Assembly: GCA_963585895.1 (NCBI GenBank)
Contig: OY757913.1
Coordinates: forward strand, 102,243,449 to 102,307,448
Source of the DNA: Sepioteuthis lessoniana
Taxonomy: Eukaryota; Mollusca; Cephalopoda; Myopsida; Loliginidae
Reading direction: 5' to 3'
DNA: 64,000 nucleotides
Positions 52,648 through 63,289 of this stretch are shown piece by piece (position 1 is the stretch's first letter; each line of letters starts with the position of its first letter). The position numbers were made by a program, and so were the translations under genes. Under the pieces are notes generated by a model. The model was not told the DNA's origin. It was given only the letters and a program-made list of their open reading frames with translations, and did no database searches.

Positions 52648-52945
52648 TTATCATATTTACCAACCCCTCCACTCGGGCAGGATATGACACAAGGTCAATT
52701 TTTAAGAGAAGTTTAACAGGTCTCAATTCAGAGTTTTCCTTTTCCTAGACTAGTTGCCTCACTAAGGCTGAAGAAATCAGTCTGCCCTACTGTTTACCCA
52801 TAGCTGGAAAGAGAATAATTGGATTCATACCTTTCCCATGGGTATTTGTGCTATGTGAAATGCAATCAGCCTCTTCGAGGATTTGAACTCGGATCGCCGT
52901 GTCCATTTCCTTCGTCGATAACCATTACACCATGGGCACCTTTAT
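52648..52945 (-). mobile_element. SINE-A, full length
   Basis: It shows tatttaccaacccctccact, gacacaaggtcaatttttaa, ctagactagttgcctcacta, gaggatttgaactcgg and taaccattacaccatgggca. Confidence 0.92.
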
Positions 52946-53228
52946 TTTCACTCGTTTTTATCCTAATCTGCAAGATAGGCTGCTATTTTTGTTTTCATCG
53001 AAATGAATACTCAAATGATCGTTAATCGGATATGCAATTAGTACAAAATGTAGAGGGACAACTTTTCTTTTTCAAATTTTACTTCAACTTTTCCTTCAGT
53101 AAATTCACATTTTTACGTTTTCACTTTTCATGAATTCAGGTTTTCTTTTCCATCTTATTACATTTCTTGGGTAAACTGCTTTATATTACAATAAATATTA
53201 GAAAATCGGAGTAAGCGAAAGGAAATTT
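52946..53228. other. Unassigned AT-rich DNA
   Basis: No recognised feature. Confidence 0.4.
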
Positions 53229-53231
53229 TAA

Positions 53232-53340
53232 AGGGAAGTCTTCGTGGTGTAATGGCCAGTGAGTGAGTTCGAGCTCCAGTCACATTATGACATTCACTGA
53301 CAGACTAATACCCTTGGAAAAACCTCAAAACCATAGTCAA
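53232..53340 (+). mobile_element. SINE-B head, 3'-truncated
   Basis: It has agtcttcgtggtgtaatggc and gagttcgagctccagtc, then aatacccttggaaaaacctc. It is cut where an X element begins. The region between A and B boxes is shortened. Confidence 0.75.
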
Positions 53341-53344
53341 CCCA

Positions 53345-53832
53345 TACAGCCAAGTCAGCTGGGGCTGGAGAATAGACCAACTGCGTCTCTACAAAGAGGT
53401 AAGACTCCCCCAACGAGTGACCTTGATATGATACTAAACAATCTAATAGTGAGGCTCTAGAAATACTGGAGCGTTGGGTAATGCTGAGTACACCTTTATT
53501 GCTATTGCTTCCAGGTCGACTCTGGCCTGGAGTGATTACACCTGATAGGGGTCAAATAAAACTAAACTTGGTACTTACGCTAAACTAAATAGTTAGAAAT
53601 AGAACTTTTTGTTTATATCTGTGTGTGAATAATTGACCTTTAATTTAATTGTAAATGATTCATAGCAATACTTGGAATCATTCAACTTTGTTGACTAAAC
53701 AGAACAGCAAGAAATAGAACTGCTTTTGACATTTAAACTCAGTACTTATGCTAAAATGAATTCTTTGAAAAAGAACTGTTTATATGTATAAAAATGAATT
53801 TGGCATTAAATAACCCACAATGGTTGACTCCC
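53345..53832 (+). repeat. Element X, full, with a 66-bp-type unit
   Basis: The sense 5' end is aagtcagctggggctggaga. The core, internal repeats including acttggaatcattcaacttt (66-bp-type), and the tail ttggcattaaataaccc then aatggttgactccc are all visible. Confidence 0.85.
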
Positions 53833-54345
53833 AAAAGCATTTTCTATAAGGAAAAATCTATACAAATAGAGTTTAGAATACACCAACCAGAATAAAAAAT
53901 AACATAGACATTTCTAACAACCCATATTTGACAAAAATATGCCATCTGAAAAGTCTTTTTTTTTTGACCATGCAAAACCTATATTGTCCAGTCTCTTCTC
54001 TTTGGTGACCTATTCTGTCCTCGCATCTCCGTTTGGTGTCCTATTCTGAACTCGCTCCTCTTATTGGTGTCCTATTCAGTATTCAGATTCTTCTTTTAGA
54101 TTTATCTTCCGTAATCCTACCTCCTCTACTGTCCTATTTTGTTGTCGTATTCTCCCGATGGAAGAGTATTCTGTGATTACAGATTTCACTTTTGGCATGA
54201 TCATTTGTTGCACCTCCTTTTGGCGTCTATTCGGTACTCGTATCTCCCTTCGATACCTTATTTTCAACATCCAGATCCTTCGGATGCTCCATAATGTAAG
54301 TGAAGTAACCATTGGTGGCTTCTTCTGAACTTTAACCAATGATCT
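53833..54345. repeat. Unassigned DNA with short local repeats
   Basis: The motif ttggtgtcctattctg occurs several times between 53990 and 54350 with variants. It looks like local duplication on the way into an RLE LINE remnant. Confidence 0.4.
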
Positions 54346-54612
54346 CTCTTTAGTGACCTATTCTAAGTTTTGTCTTCTGATTAGGATTGAGTGCTCTGCT
54401 TCTATGTCAAAGTCCCAGGTCATTCTCTGCGTTTCATTTTCTACGACCTGTAATGGTTTTTGCATTGACTATTTGTCAACATGATCAGATTTTTAGCATC
54501 TTGCACGATTGCTTGTGGATCACTTAACCTCACCAGTTACGTCTATGCTTGTATTTATTTCTGCCAGTTAGCTTCTTTCACTAATGTAATCAACTAGTTC
54601 ATTTTTGCGACT
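54346..54612 (-). pseudogene. RLE LINE fragment, strongly decayed
   Basis: The blocks atgtcaaagtcccaggtcat, tctgcgtttcattttctacg and cattgactatttgtcaacat follow the order seen at 33.40-33.60 kb (WDFNIQTD and HWE regions). No readable frame remains. Confidence 0.6.
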
Positions 54613-54859
54613 AGATCGACAAAAACCCTTTAAAGAACCTATTAGATACAAAGTATGGATTGTGACACACACCTAATTGTTCCCAACTTAAGGTATTATT
54701 TTGTACTGCTGTTGAAAGAGATTCCGTTTATTTCTTCAGGTTTAACCTTATTCACTATTTCCACACAGGCTCTTAAAGAATCTCCCTAGTTGGTCGGTTA
54801 AAATATCTGTACATTTGTTTTTCTTCTTATTTTACATATTTTACCCTGTATTATTTGTT

Positions 54860-55128
54860 AACATAAATTACTATGTAATACCAATAATTCAATTTCGGCA
54901 CAGTTAAAAAATCAAATATTGCTATTTAACACAAATAATTCTATTGAACATTACTCATTCACTTGTACACAGTTAAATCCTTCCAAGTATTGTTATGTAT
55001 TACTGACGATTTAATTAGACATCAGTCATTTGTTTAACTTTAGTTAAATAGTCAATGAATTCTATTTTCAACAAATCAATTCAACACAAGTCATTTGTTT
55101 ACTCACAGTTTAAATATCATACAGTTCG
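54860..55128. repeat. Array of 66-bp-type units, degenerate
   Basis: There are three to four diverged units: taataccaataattcaattt, acttgtacacagttaaatcc, catttgtttaactttagtta. This leads into an X core, so it is probably the internal array of that element. Confidence 0.65.
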
Positions 55129-55129
55129 A

Positions 55130-55565
55130 TTTGACGCACAGATAGGACTCTATCAGATGCTATCATTCAGAGTGGACGAAGAAGTAATGTCAATGAAGGG
55201 GTACTCTCCATATTATCCAAAGCTCCAGGACTTGAGCCTCATCATCTGATTGTTTCGTGTCATACCCAGGACACACATCGCAGTAGGTGTTTTATTCCTC
55301 TGAAGAGATGCAGTCGGTGTTTTCTACAGCCCCAGCCAATACGTTTAGTGTATATAATTAACGATCCGATGCTATAATTCAGAGTAGAACAAGAAGTAAT
55401 GGCCATGTAGGGGTACTGTCCATATTATCCAAAGCTCCAAGACTTGAGCCTCATCATCTGATTGTTTCGTGTCATACCCAGGACACACATTGGAGGATGA
55501 GTCTTAATCCTTTGCAGAGATGCAGTCGGTGTTTTCTACATCCCAAACCGATTAGTTTAGTTTAT
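55130..55565 (-). repeat. Element X core, tandem pair
   Basis: Two cores (55130-55345 and 55368-55565) share agactgc/attattcagagtggac-type starts, ggggtactctccatattatc and catcatctgattgtttcgtg. They differ from other X copies by common changes, so one is a duplicate of the other rather than an independent insertion. Confidence 0.8.
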
Positions 55566-55617
55566 ATATTTAACTTGTAAGTTAAATACGGTAATTAGAA
55601 GTCGGCATAATTCATCC

Positions 55618-56190
55618 TGTCGTGCCGCAGGCATGGATATCCCTGACCCTCTCTCGCCACTTCTCCCAATCGTTTATCGCCTCTGGCAGGTCCTCAGGGC
55701 TACATCCCGTATCCTCACATAGCTGCTGAGTGTATGTTCGAGCTGGTCGTCCTGCTTTTGCTCGGCCATATATGGGGGTTCATAGGAGTACTTCACTTAT
55801 TAGCTCGTCCCTACTTCTCAAGCAGGTACCTGCATGTCTGGTTCGTCTAACTTGGATAGTTTTCGTTATGGGAGGCAGGTTGCCGTATAGTTGGTGTCTT
55901 GTGGGGTGTTGCTGCCTGGACTTGTTCAATATTGCTCGAAGCATTCTTGTGTAATTGCCGTCAAGCTTCTTCTCCAGCCGTTTAGTTAGCGTCCAAGTAG
56001 TCCATCCATATAGCAGTATAGATACGACCGCTGCCTGGAAGAAACTGCGTTTCATTTTATCGGTCAGGTCTGATTTCCATAGGATCGAAGGACTATCGTT
56101 AGCTGTCCATGCCTTCGTTAGCCGCGTGTCGATGTGCTTTTCGGATGATGACACCCTGCTTCCTAGGAAGGTGAATTTGGCAAACAAGCG
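55618..56190 (-). pseudogene. YADD LINE 3' end, best open frame
   Basis: A 135-codon minus-strand frame reads FAKFTFLGSRVSSSEK, TRLTKAWTANDSPSILWKSD, KMKRSFFQAAVVSILLYGW, KKLDGNYTRMLRAILNKSRQ, TKTIQVRRTRHAGTC and SRDELISEVLL. A frameshift separates this from the last part, to cgtgccgcaggcatgg at the 3' end. RT catalytic residues are upstream and absent. Confidence 0.92.
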
Positions 56191-56199
56191 GCATAATTA

Positions 56200-57185
56200 G
56201 TGTCATATTTTTGGCGCTTACTGAACTCGTTTATGCGTTGTACAAATCTAACGGTTTATCAAACAACCTAAGCCAGTAAAAACTGCAAGAATTTAACTGA
56301 TTATGACGAACAAGTTTATTTTACTTTCATTTACAAACAAAGTTTCTGATATAAAAAAATAATGAAGATATTCGTTTTTCTTTGTTTTTTCCTAAATTAT
56401 CAATGTACTTACAATTGCTGTCTACACATCAGCTGTGAAAAAAATGCTTGGAAGCATTCCTTTTCGCAGAAAAAATTAGGACTGATTGTTATCTAGTCAT
56501 TCTAGTAAAAAAAAAAAAATAATGCTACTAGACAAAATAACCGAATCCCAGTAAGATTTCCATGCCGCTATGCAGTTTTAGCAACGACAATGTTTACCAA
56601 CCATTAAGAAGAATGCAAAAGAAAAAAAAAAAAGAAAAACAAAAATAGCAACAACAACAGAAACAACAACAACTACAAATAGACAAAGTAAATTATAGAG
56701 GCGATACGTTCTGAAAACAACACGCAAATATCAATTAAGATAAACATTAAACAGAGTCAAAATTTGGTCAGACATTTATTGCCAAATAAACAAAAAATGA
56801 AAACAGTTTCACAGACATGAAATTGTACCCCCCCAAAAAGAAGATAATCATTTATTAGCTCGTTTAGATTTCTTCTTTCGGAATAGTCGTTCGCATTTTT
56901 ATGAAGCAAATAAATAATGGCAACTTAATACAATCACGTGATTCTTTCCCGCCAAAATAACTGAGTTTATCTATCTTTATCACAGCTTGATAAAACACTT
57001 CGAAAGATTGTTTATTAAGGGAATACTTTAAATCGTTATTCGGTGATTTGGCTGAGAGTTTTGTTTAGAAAACTTGTGTCATTTTCTTAGGTGACCTGAG
57101 AGGTTGTCACTTGATCCCAGACAGAGTAAAAGCCATCAATTGTTCGGATTAGTTTAGTTTAGTTAAGTTCATTTAAAATCATATC
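56200..57185. other. Unassigned AT-rich DNA
   Basis: A-rich with many homopolymers (for example 56508-56520, 56620-56640). No gene. Confidence 0.45.
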
Positions 57186-57202
57186 TATGAGGTATAAAAA
57201 GG

Positions 57203-57719
57203 TGGTACTTATGCATCTATGTTACCGCAAAAAAGTCGAACTTTCACGAGCGTTTCCGGAAAGAATCGAAATATGCCGAAACGCCTATCTAATCAAATTT
57301 AAGCAAGCAGACGATAAAATAATTCAATCAATTGCTTACTAAGTTACAAACAAATGTAAAAATGAATTTATTGCAGCTAAGTGAAAATCTGCATCGTGCA
57401 ATTCTGCCAAGAGAAAAACCTTATAGGGAATTTTTTTTTTATTAAATTGTTAGGCGGAAGTACATAATAGTTAGAAAACATCCATGGTAAGAATGGATTT
57501 CTAAATTAACACGTTATTACTTCTGCACGGTACAATAAGTGCATAAATACGAAAAAAAAAAAAAAAATTAAAGACAAAAAAATGATACACAAAACAAAAA
57601 AAAAGTTTATAAAATAAAAATTCAAACTATTTTTTCATATTGAAAATTACCATACATCGACTGTGGATTTATTCTTTTTCTCTTGAAAAGGTTGGTACCA
57701 TATTCCATTAAAAATTGTC

Positions 57720-57758
<39 letters not shown>

Positions 57759-57910
57759 GTCTTCATCCGTTTTGTCAACAAATTGGTTGACTTATTTTAT
57801 CGTCTGCTTACTTAAATTTCGTTCCAGAATATTCTGATTCTTTCCGTTATCGGCCCGGAAACACTCGGGAAAGTTCGGCTTTTTTGCGGAAGCATAGATG
57901 CATAAGTACC
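57203..57910. mobile_element. Foldback element with about 140-bp inverted arms
   Basis: The left arm (57203-57340) and right arm (57775-57910) are reverse complements with small indels. Shared blocks are ggtacttatgcatctatg, ccgcaaaaaagtcgaacttt (one change), gtttccgg, ggaaagaatc and gcagacgataaaataa. The spacer of about 430 bp has no ORF and contains poly-T and poly-A runs. The right arm carries a short extra segment (cggcccggaa region). No target duplication was found. It is a non-autonomous DNA transposon or an inverted duplication. Confidence 0.75.
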
Positions 57911-58330
57911 AAAAAGGTTTTCGTGTGTTGGGAAAGATTATGAAGTTGACCACTAACTTTTTTTCTCATCCCCATTCACTAATAATTTATCCCCATTCAC
58001 GAATAATGATGAAGGAGACGCAGGGATACTTTTAAACTCAACATTTATTCAAAGGTTTATAACTATTTCGTGAAGCGGAAATGTTTCTCCTGAAACAGTA
58101 AAATAGCCGTCTTCCCGGACGAGGTGCCTATCGGATTTTGTTTTTAAGGAGTTTCTTTTTGGCACCAGCAAGCCCATTTTTTCCGACATGCGTAAACTGC
58201 TCTTCCAGTCTGTAGCCTTCTGGTAAATTGTTATTTTTTGTATTTATTTACTTTATTTTGAGTTTATCTTTTTTTATTTATTTTTACTTTTTATGTGATC
58301 GTTTATTTATTATTCAATACCCACATATCA
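57911..58330. other. Unassigned DNA
   Basis: No recognised feature. Confidence 0.4.
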
Positions 58331-58550
58331 ACCCCTAATTCATTCCCAGAAAATTCTATGCATCATATTTTCTACAACGGATTCTAATTTGTCATCATGA
58401 CCATATTTTAATCTATTATCATTATTATTTTCACTATTACTAAGTTGAGAGTTTTTTTTTTACCGCAGAGTTTGCTGATATTTTTCCGCTGGAGTTTAAG
58501 TGAAAGTAAGTCTCCTCTGGTTCGAGAATCATTTTAGTATTCTGGTAATA
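58331..58550 (-). pseudogene. RLE LINE remnants
   Basis: ttcccagaaaattctatgca and catattttctacaacggatt (58345-58390) match the HWE/WDF region. The blocks ttttccgctggagtttaagt and agtaagtctcctctgg (58482-58520) match the 3' end. A degraded ttatcattattattttca tract lies between, as in the 28-33 kb cluster. Confidence 0.7.
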
Positions 58551-58689
58551 AAGTTTTTAGTAAAAAAAAGTTATCATAACCTCAACAATTTATGACATTC
58601 AGTGATTCAAATACTTTTTAATTGAAATAGCTAACTACACGTAAATATCACACGTGAGATAAGGCGTAAACACTCTCTACCACTTTGTC

Positions 58690-59120
58690 CAGACGGCAGT
58701 GGCTGTAAAATACACGGACTGCTTCTCTGCAGAAGGGTAAGACTCTACCCCCAAATGAGTGGTGTAGTAAGCTGGGGCTGTAGAATACACCGACTGCGCC
58801 TTTGCAGACCGGTAAGATTCCCCCAATGACTGTCCTAGATATAAGACTGAACAATCTGATGCTAAGGTTCCAGTAATAGAGGAGATTTGGGGGGTGGAGA
58901 TTTGGGGAATGCGAAGTTACCCTTCATTGCCATCGCTCACAGGTTCTCTCTGGCCCAGTGTGGAAGAACCTGATTGGGTTCTACTTATGGGTCAAATGGA
59001 ACTAAACTGTATACTGAATTGCTTAAAATAGGTCTACTTTGTCATTTAAACTTCGTACTAAAGCTAAACTGAATTGTTTGAAATAGAATTGTTTTAAATT
59101 TAACTCTTTACGACTGAATA
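58690..59120 (+). repeat. Element X with duplicated 5' end
   Basis: The 5' segment (ggctgtagaatacaccgact, gtaagactccccc) occurs twice, at 58700-58760 and 58768-58830, in the same orientation. One core follows (gctaaggttccagtaataga, cccttcattgccatcgctca) and a short internal repeat. The tail is missing. Confidence 0.8.
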
Positions 59121-59171
59121 AACAGTGCAATGCCCAAGGATCGACAAAACCCCTAAAAAGAACGTACAGAA

Positions 59172-59416
59172 CCATCATCATGTCGTGCCGCTAGCACGGA
59201 TATCTCTGACCCTCTCTCGCCACTTTTCCCTATCGTACATCGCCTCTGGCAGGTCTTCAGGGCTACATCCCGTATTCTTACAAAGCTGTCTATGTATGTG
59301 CGAGCTGGTCGTCCTGCTTTTGCTTGGTCATATGTGGGGGTCCATAGGAGTACATCACTTATGAGCTCATCCCTGCTTCTCCAGCAGTGTCCTGCATGTC
59401 TGGTTCGTCTAACTTG
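59172..59416 (-). pseudogene. YADD LINE 3' end, short
   Basis: The minus frame contains QVRRTRHAGHCWRSRDELIS, DVLLWTPTYDQAKAGRPART and ALKTCQRRC-like, then GERGSEISVLAARHD. It is the extreme 3' end with tail catcatcatgtcgtgccgct read in reverse. Confidence 0.9.
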
Positions 59417-59449
59417 CGACACAGATCATATTGTTGCCAGGATTAATTT

Positions 59450-60005
59450 AGTAGAGATGATATCAACAATACTTGAAACCAGTTAAAAGTGGGCAAAGAG
59501 ATTAGCTCACTTTCCATTTTTTAAATGTTAATCTTTAAAATATCATGCATATCGATTTAAATGTGCGCAAATAAATGACTGATGTTAAATTGTTACTGTT
59601 ATGCAGCAATTCTCGAAACTATTAACATATTATTTAGAGTAAATAGAAGGATTCCGATTAATAAGGAATACTTACTCGTTTATCAGTGAAGAAAATGAGC
59701 TTGTTAAAAAATGTTATTACCAAATACTGTTTACAAATCATATGAATTTGATATATAAAGCTCTAAACGGGATTTGACATTAAACAATTTTTCATATGAC
59801 ATAAAACATAACACACTTACTAATTATGATGATTTAACTGTCTGCAAACAAATTACTGATGTTAAATTGAATTGTTGGTGTTAGATAGTAATACTTGAAA
59901 TCATTTAATTGTGTGCAAATAAATGAGTTCTTGCTTCTTTAAAATGTTATCTTTAAATTATTCGTTTATAAAAATAAGGTTTCATACATACCAAATCAGA
60001 ATTTG
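59450..60005. repeat. Dispersed 66-bp-type units in AT-rich DNA
   Basis: Units are seen near 59465-59600 (acttgaaaccagttaaaagt, gcaaataaatgactgatgtt) and 59845-59930 (caaacaaattactgatgtta, acttgaaatcatttaattgt). The remainder is AT-rich with no gene. Confidence 0.5.
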
Positions 60006-60012
60006 GCATCAG

Positions 60013-60285
60013 GAGGTGCCGGTGGTGTAATGGTTATCGTCGTAGAAAATGAACACGGCGACACGAGTTCAAACCCTGGACGAGACTGATTGCATTTCAC
60101 ATAACACTAATACCCTTGGGAAAGGTATGAATCCAATTATTCTCCCTTCAGCTATGATTAAATAGTAAGGCAGACTAGGTTCTTCAGCCTTGATGAGGCA
60201 ACTAGTCTAGGAGAAGGAAAACTCTGAATTAAAAATTGACCTTGTGTCATATCCTGCCAAAGCGGTGGTGTTGGTAAATATGAAT
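60013..60285 (+). mobile_element. SINE-A, full length
   Basis: It shows gaggtgccggtggtgtaatg, gacacgagttcaaaccctgg, ctaatacccttgggaaaggt and gaggcaactagtctaggaga. The tail is aattgaccttgtgtcatatc then ctgccaaagcggtggtgttg. A short internal deletion removes the usual aacctgttaaactccgctt block. Confidence 0.93.
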
Positions 60286-60547
60286 AACCGAAAATGGTTG
60301 AAATGCAACCAACCAACCAACCTATCTACCATACTGATTAGCAAATCTTCACGATGTGAGTCACAGGGTCCTGCATTCCTTTGAACACTTCCCCCTTAGG
60401 CATGCGCACAACAATGCAAACGAACTGACACTGAAACTGTTGACAGTTTTACATACAGCGATCTTATTTGTTTTCAAGGATGAAGAAATTGATCATCGTA
60501 CTGAATTTAAGGAATATTTATAATAGTATTACATATATTTTCATTAT
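60286..60547. other. Unassigned DNA
   Basis: No recognised feature beyond a short (AACC)n at about 60309-60322. Confidence 0.4.
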
Positions 60548-60985
60548 TGTTATACACCAGATGAGGTACTGCATGGACCCTCCCCAACATTATAGATAAG
60601 GACTGACTCGATAAACGAGCCAAGAGATTCTAGTCAGTTACCGGTAACCGTTACTATCTGTAATTCCGTAAATATATACTGTTTTAAAACTTATATCTCT
60701 TTGTGTTATTCATTTGGGACCCTTCAAGGCCACAACACTGGCGAGGAGGATGAGATAAACCCACAAAAGAAAAAATATTTACTTCATCGGGAGCAAGGCT
60801 AGAAGAGGAGTATTATGGTGATATACACCATGATTTCACAGCAAAGATCCTCCCTGACTCTATAAATAATGACTGACTCGATAAAAGAGGCAAGCGAGTC
60901 TAGTCAGTTACCGGTCGTAAATATAAGCTAATATAAACTTTACATCTATTTGTATTATTCATTTCGGCCCTTCAAGATCAAAACA
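60548..60985 (+). mobile_element. Miniature LTR retrotransposon (TRIM-like)
   Basis: Two direct repeats flank an interior of only about 81 bp. LTR 1 is 60548-60737 (tgttatacacc...cacaaca) and LTR 2 is 60819-60985 (tgatatacacc...aaaaca). Both contain gactgactcgataaa, agtctagtcagttaccgg-like and ttattcatttsgg. Right after LTR 1 is ctggcgaggaggatgag, which resembles the primer-binding region of many Ty3/gypsy elements. A purine-rich agaagaggag run lies just before LTR 2, as a polypurine tract should. It has no coding capacity. A clean target duplication is not evident. Confidence 0.75.
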
Positions 60986-61159
60986 ATTTTATTGACCCTA
61001 TTCTATTGATAATAATTAAGTGTTTTATTTTATTTTATTGATAAAAATTCAATATTTGATTTGATGGTATAAAGTTTATTTTACTGTAAATAATAAAATA
61101 TACTTTACTCATAGAAATAAATATTTTTCACTATATATTAATTGAAAATAGGAGATGCT

Positions 61160-61425
61160 ACCGGCCCATTGCACTAATGGGTAGAGTGTTCACCAATGGC
61201 CCGAGAGACCGGGGTTCAATCCCTGGTCCAGTCATACCAAAAACTCAAAAAATAGTACTTGATGCCTTCTTGCTTAACACTTAGCACTATTCGGTACATA
61301 CCTAGGATAAATTGGAGCAATCCAGGGAAAGGAGTAACTCCCTTCTCTACACCTCGGGGAAGTCGCTATTGAAAAGGAAGCATCGTGTCACCCTCAAATA
61401 CGATCGCCAACTTCACTTTTTTTAC
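61160..61425 (+). mobile_element. SINE-C, full length
   Basis: It contains ccattgcactaatgggtaga (A box region), gaccggggttcaatccctgg (B box, perfect), cttgcttaacacttagcact and ctattgaaaaggaagcatcg. It ends gccaacttcactttttttac. Confidence 0.92.
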
Positions 61426-61885
61426 CTATAGACAAGCTGCTACTTGATTTGGGTTGTCACAAAAGTACCTAAATAAAAAAAATGCTTTTGTTAAAACTCA
61501 AAACAAAACATTTACAACTAATTTAAAAGGCACCAGATATACTTCACGTGGAGATTTCATGGCCAGAAGTCTAAGATAGCAGAGGCAATATAATTGCCAG
61601 TTGGAGACACTTGGAAACCAAAACGGAATTTTCATTCCACGAATGGAATGTTAATGGAATCTTAACTTGCCAGCTCATTTTTAATCGTTTTTTTCTTCTG
61701 ATCGTATATCCACTCTTTTATAGACTTAAAAAAAAACTTTCTACACTGAAAATTTTTTGGCAAAGACATTTCTCCTGACAATGACCTAAGGTAGAAACTA
61801 GTTGAGAACTATTAAAATATCAATATCTGCATGGAAATATTCGTATTTGTCTTAACACTTTTTCTTCCCTCTTTCTCTCTCTCCC
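61426..61885. other. Unassigned DNA
   Basis: No recognised feature. Confidence 0.4.
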
Positions 61886-61910
61886 CTATATATATATATA
61901 TATATATATA

Positions 61911-62131
61911 CGAGGGTTGTTCGAAAAGTTATTTGCCTCACCCAAAAAGAAGAGCAGAGATGAACATTTTTCTTGTGGCAACACATTACCACTTCTTATA
62001 AAATTAGAATAAAACTTAATTCAGATTTTTCTGGTTTTATAAAAAGTGGTAGAGCATTGCTACAAGAAAAATCTTTCGCTATGCTCTTTTTTCTGGGTGA
62101 GGCGTAGAATTTTTAACGATCTTCGTGAGGG
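61911..62131. mobile_element. Mariner-type hairpin MITE in a (TA)n tract
   Basis: A 221-bp near-palindrome has arms of about 95 bp with matching blocks on both sides: gcctcaccc, agaagagca, tttttcttgt, gcaacac/gcaatgc and taccactt. The left terminus cgagggttgttcgaaaagtt is of mariner type. The right terminus (ccctcacgaagatcg in reverse) is diverged. Both sides are flanked by TA repeats, and TA is the mariner target. It can fold into one long hairpin. The two small ORFs inside are spurious. Confidence 0.85.
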
Positions 62132-62264
62132 TATATATATATATATATATATATATAATGTGTTTGGTAAGAATTTACCAAGAAAGAAATCATCAACAAA
62201 TGGAGTATTAATTTTTATTAAAAGAGTCTCCTTGGCATTCAACACTGATTTCGGAGAGTAATCA

Positions 62265-62360
62265 CTGAATCGGCCCTGGAGAGTGTGGAGTCACCACTTC
62301 ATAGCAATTACTCCCAGGTCTACCTGGAACCGGATTTATGATAGCATCTATGGCTCAAAT
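62265..62360 (+). repeat. Element X fragment
   Basis: Only cggccctggagagtgtggag, ttcatagcaattactcccag and ggatttatgatagcatctat are present. Confidence 0.5.
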
Positions 62361-62414
62361 TGATATGTTTGAAAATTATTGATATCAGATTAGAGGTAAC
62401 TGAAAACATGGTGA

Positions 62415-62665
62415 TAAACACTTATTGTAACGGTCATCTTCGTAAAAAACGGAAACAGCAACACGAATTCAAACTTTGGACGAGGCAATTTGCGTTTCAA
62501 TTCACGCTAATTCTCTTGGAAAAGGCATGAATCCATCTCATCACCCTTGAGCTATGAGAGAATAGTAGAGTGGACTGAGTTCTTTTATCTCGGTTACTCA
62601 AGGTATAGGAAAATTCTGAATACAAAACAGCTTTAGAAGATTGTGTCTTACCTGCAACGATGCAG
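62415..62665 (+). mobile_element. SINE-A, strongly diverged
   Basis: The sequence shows aacggtcatcttcgtaaaaa, acgaattcaaactttggacg, ttggaaaaggcatgaatcca, ttgagctatgagagaatagt and agattgtgtcttacctgc. Confidence 0.7.
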
Positions 62666-62702
62666 GGGTTTAGAAAATACTAACTTTAAACCATATCACT
62701 AA

Positions 62703-62858
62703 CCTTATTTACCGACCCCTCTGCTCGGGCAGGACATGACACAAGATCAATTTTTAAGTGGAGTTTAACGGGTTTAAATTCAGGGTTTTTCTTCTCCTAG
62801 ACTAGTTGCCTCACCAAGGCTGAAAACCCAGTCTGCCCTACTATTTACCCATATCCCT
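62703..62858 (-). mobile_element. SINE-A 3' part
   Basis: It shows tatttaccgacccctctgct, gacacaagatcaatttttaa, gactagttgcctcaccaagg and actatttacccat. The tRNA head is lost. Confidence 0.88.
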
Positions 62859-62899
62859 AACTGAAAGCAAATCATTGTCATTATCATTGTTACATAGAT

Positions 62900-63140
62900 T
62901 TTTGCTTACTTTCTTTGTTTAATGGTATATCAATCTTTGACGGTTATCTAATACGAAAACCATCCTTCTAGAGGAACTATGGAGCTACTATCTAACCCAC
63001 ATAAGAGGGATAAGAGTGTTCATACCTTTTTTAAGAGTAATAGTCTGAAAGTGAATGTGGTAGTACGACTTGAATTGGACTCACTTACTATGATATCACA
63101 GACCAGAACACTAGCCAGTACGCCCCGGGAATTCCTCCCT
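62900..63140 (-). mobile_element. SINE-B, diverged
   Basis: It shows ttctttgtttaatggtatat, ccatccttctagaggaacta, gaattggactcacttactat and cactagccagtacgcc. It is complete in outline. Confidence 0.8.
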
Positions 63141-63289
63141 AACGAATATGTATATTTTCTTACGATGTTCTCAAGGTCGAATATATAATAGCTGATTTTA
63201 AGGCAGTTTTTTTTTTTACGCTGAATCAAAGAATTTACATTTTCTGTTTTTTAAGTAAAGGATTTATATTGTTAATTGAATTACCATGA

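Noticed and set aside
62046-62261. Pair of opposite-strand ORFs near 62.1 kb
   Set aside because: They arise from the hairpin MITE arm and the TA tract.
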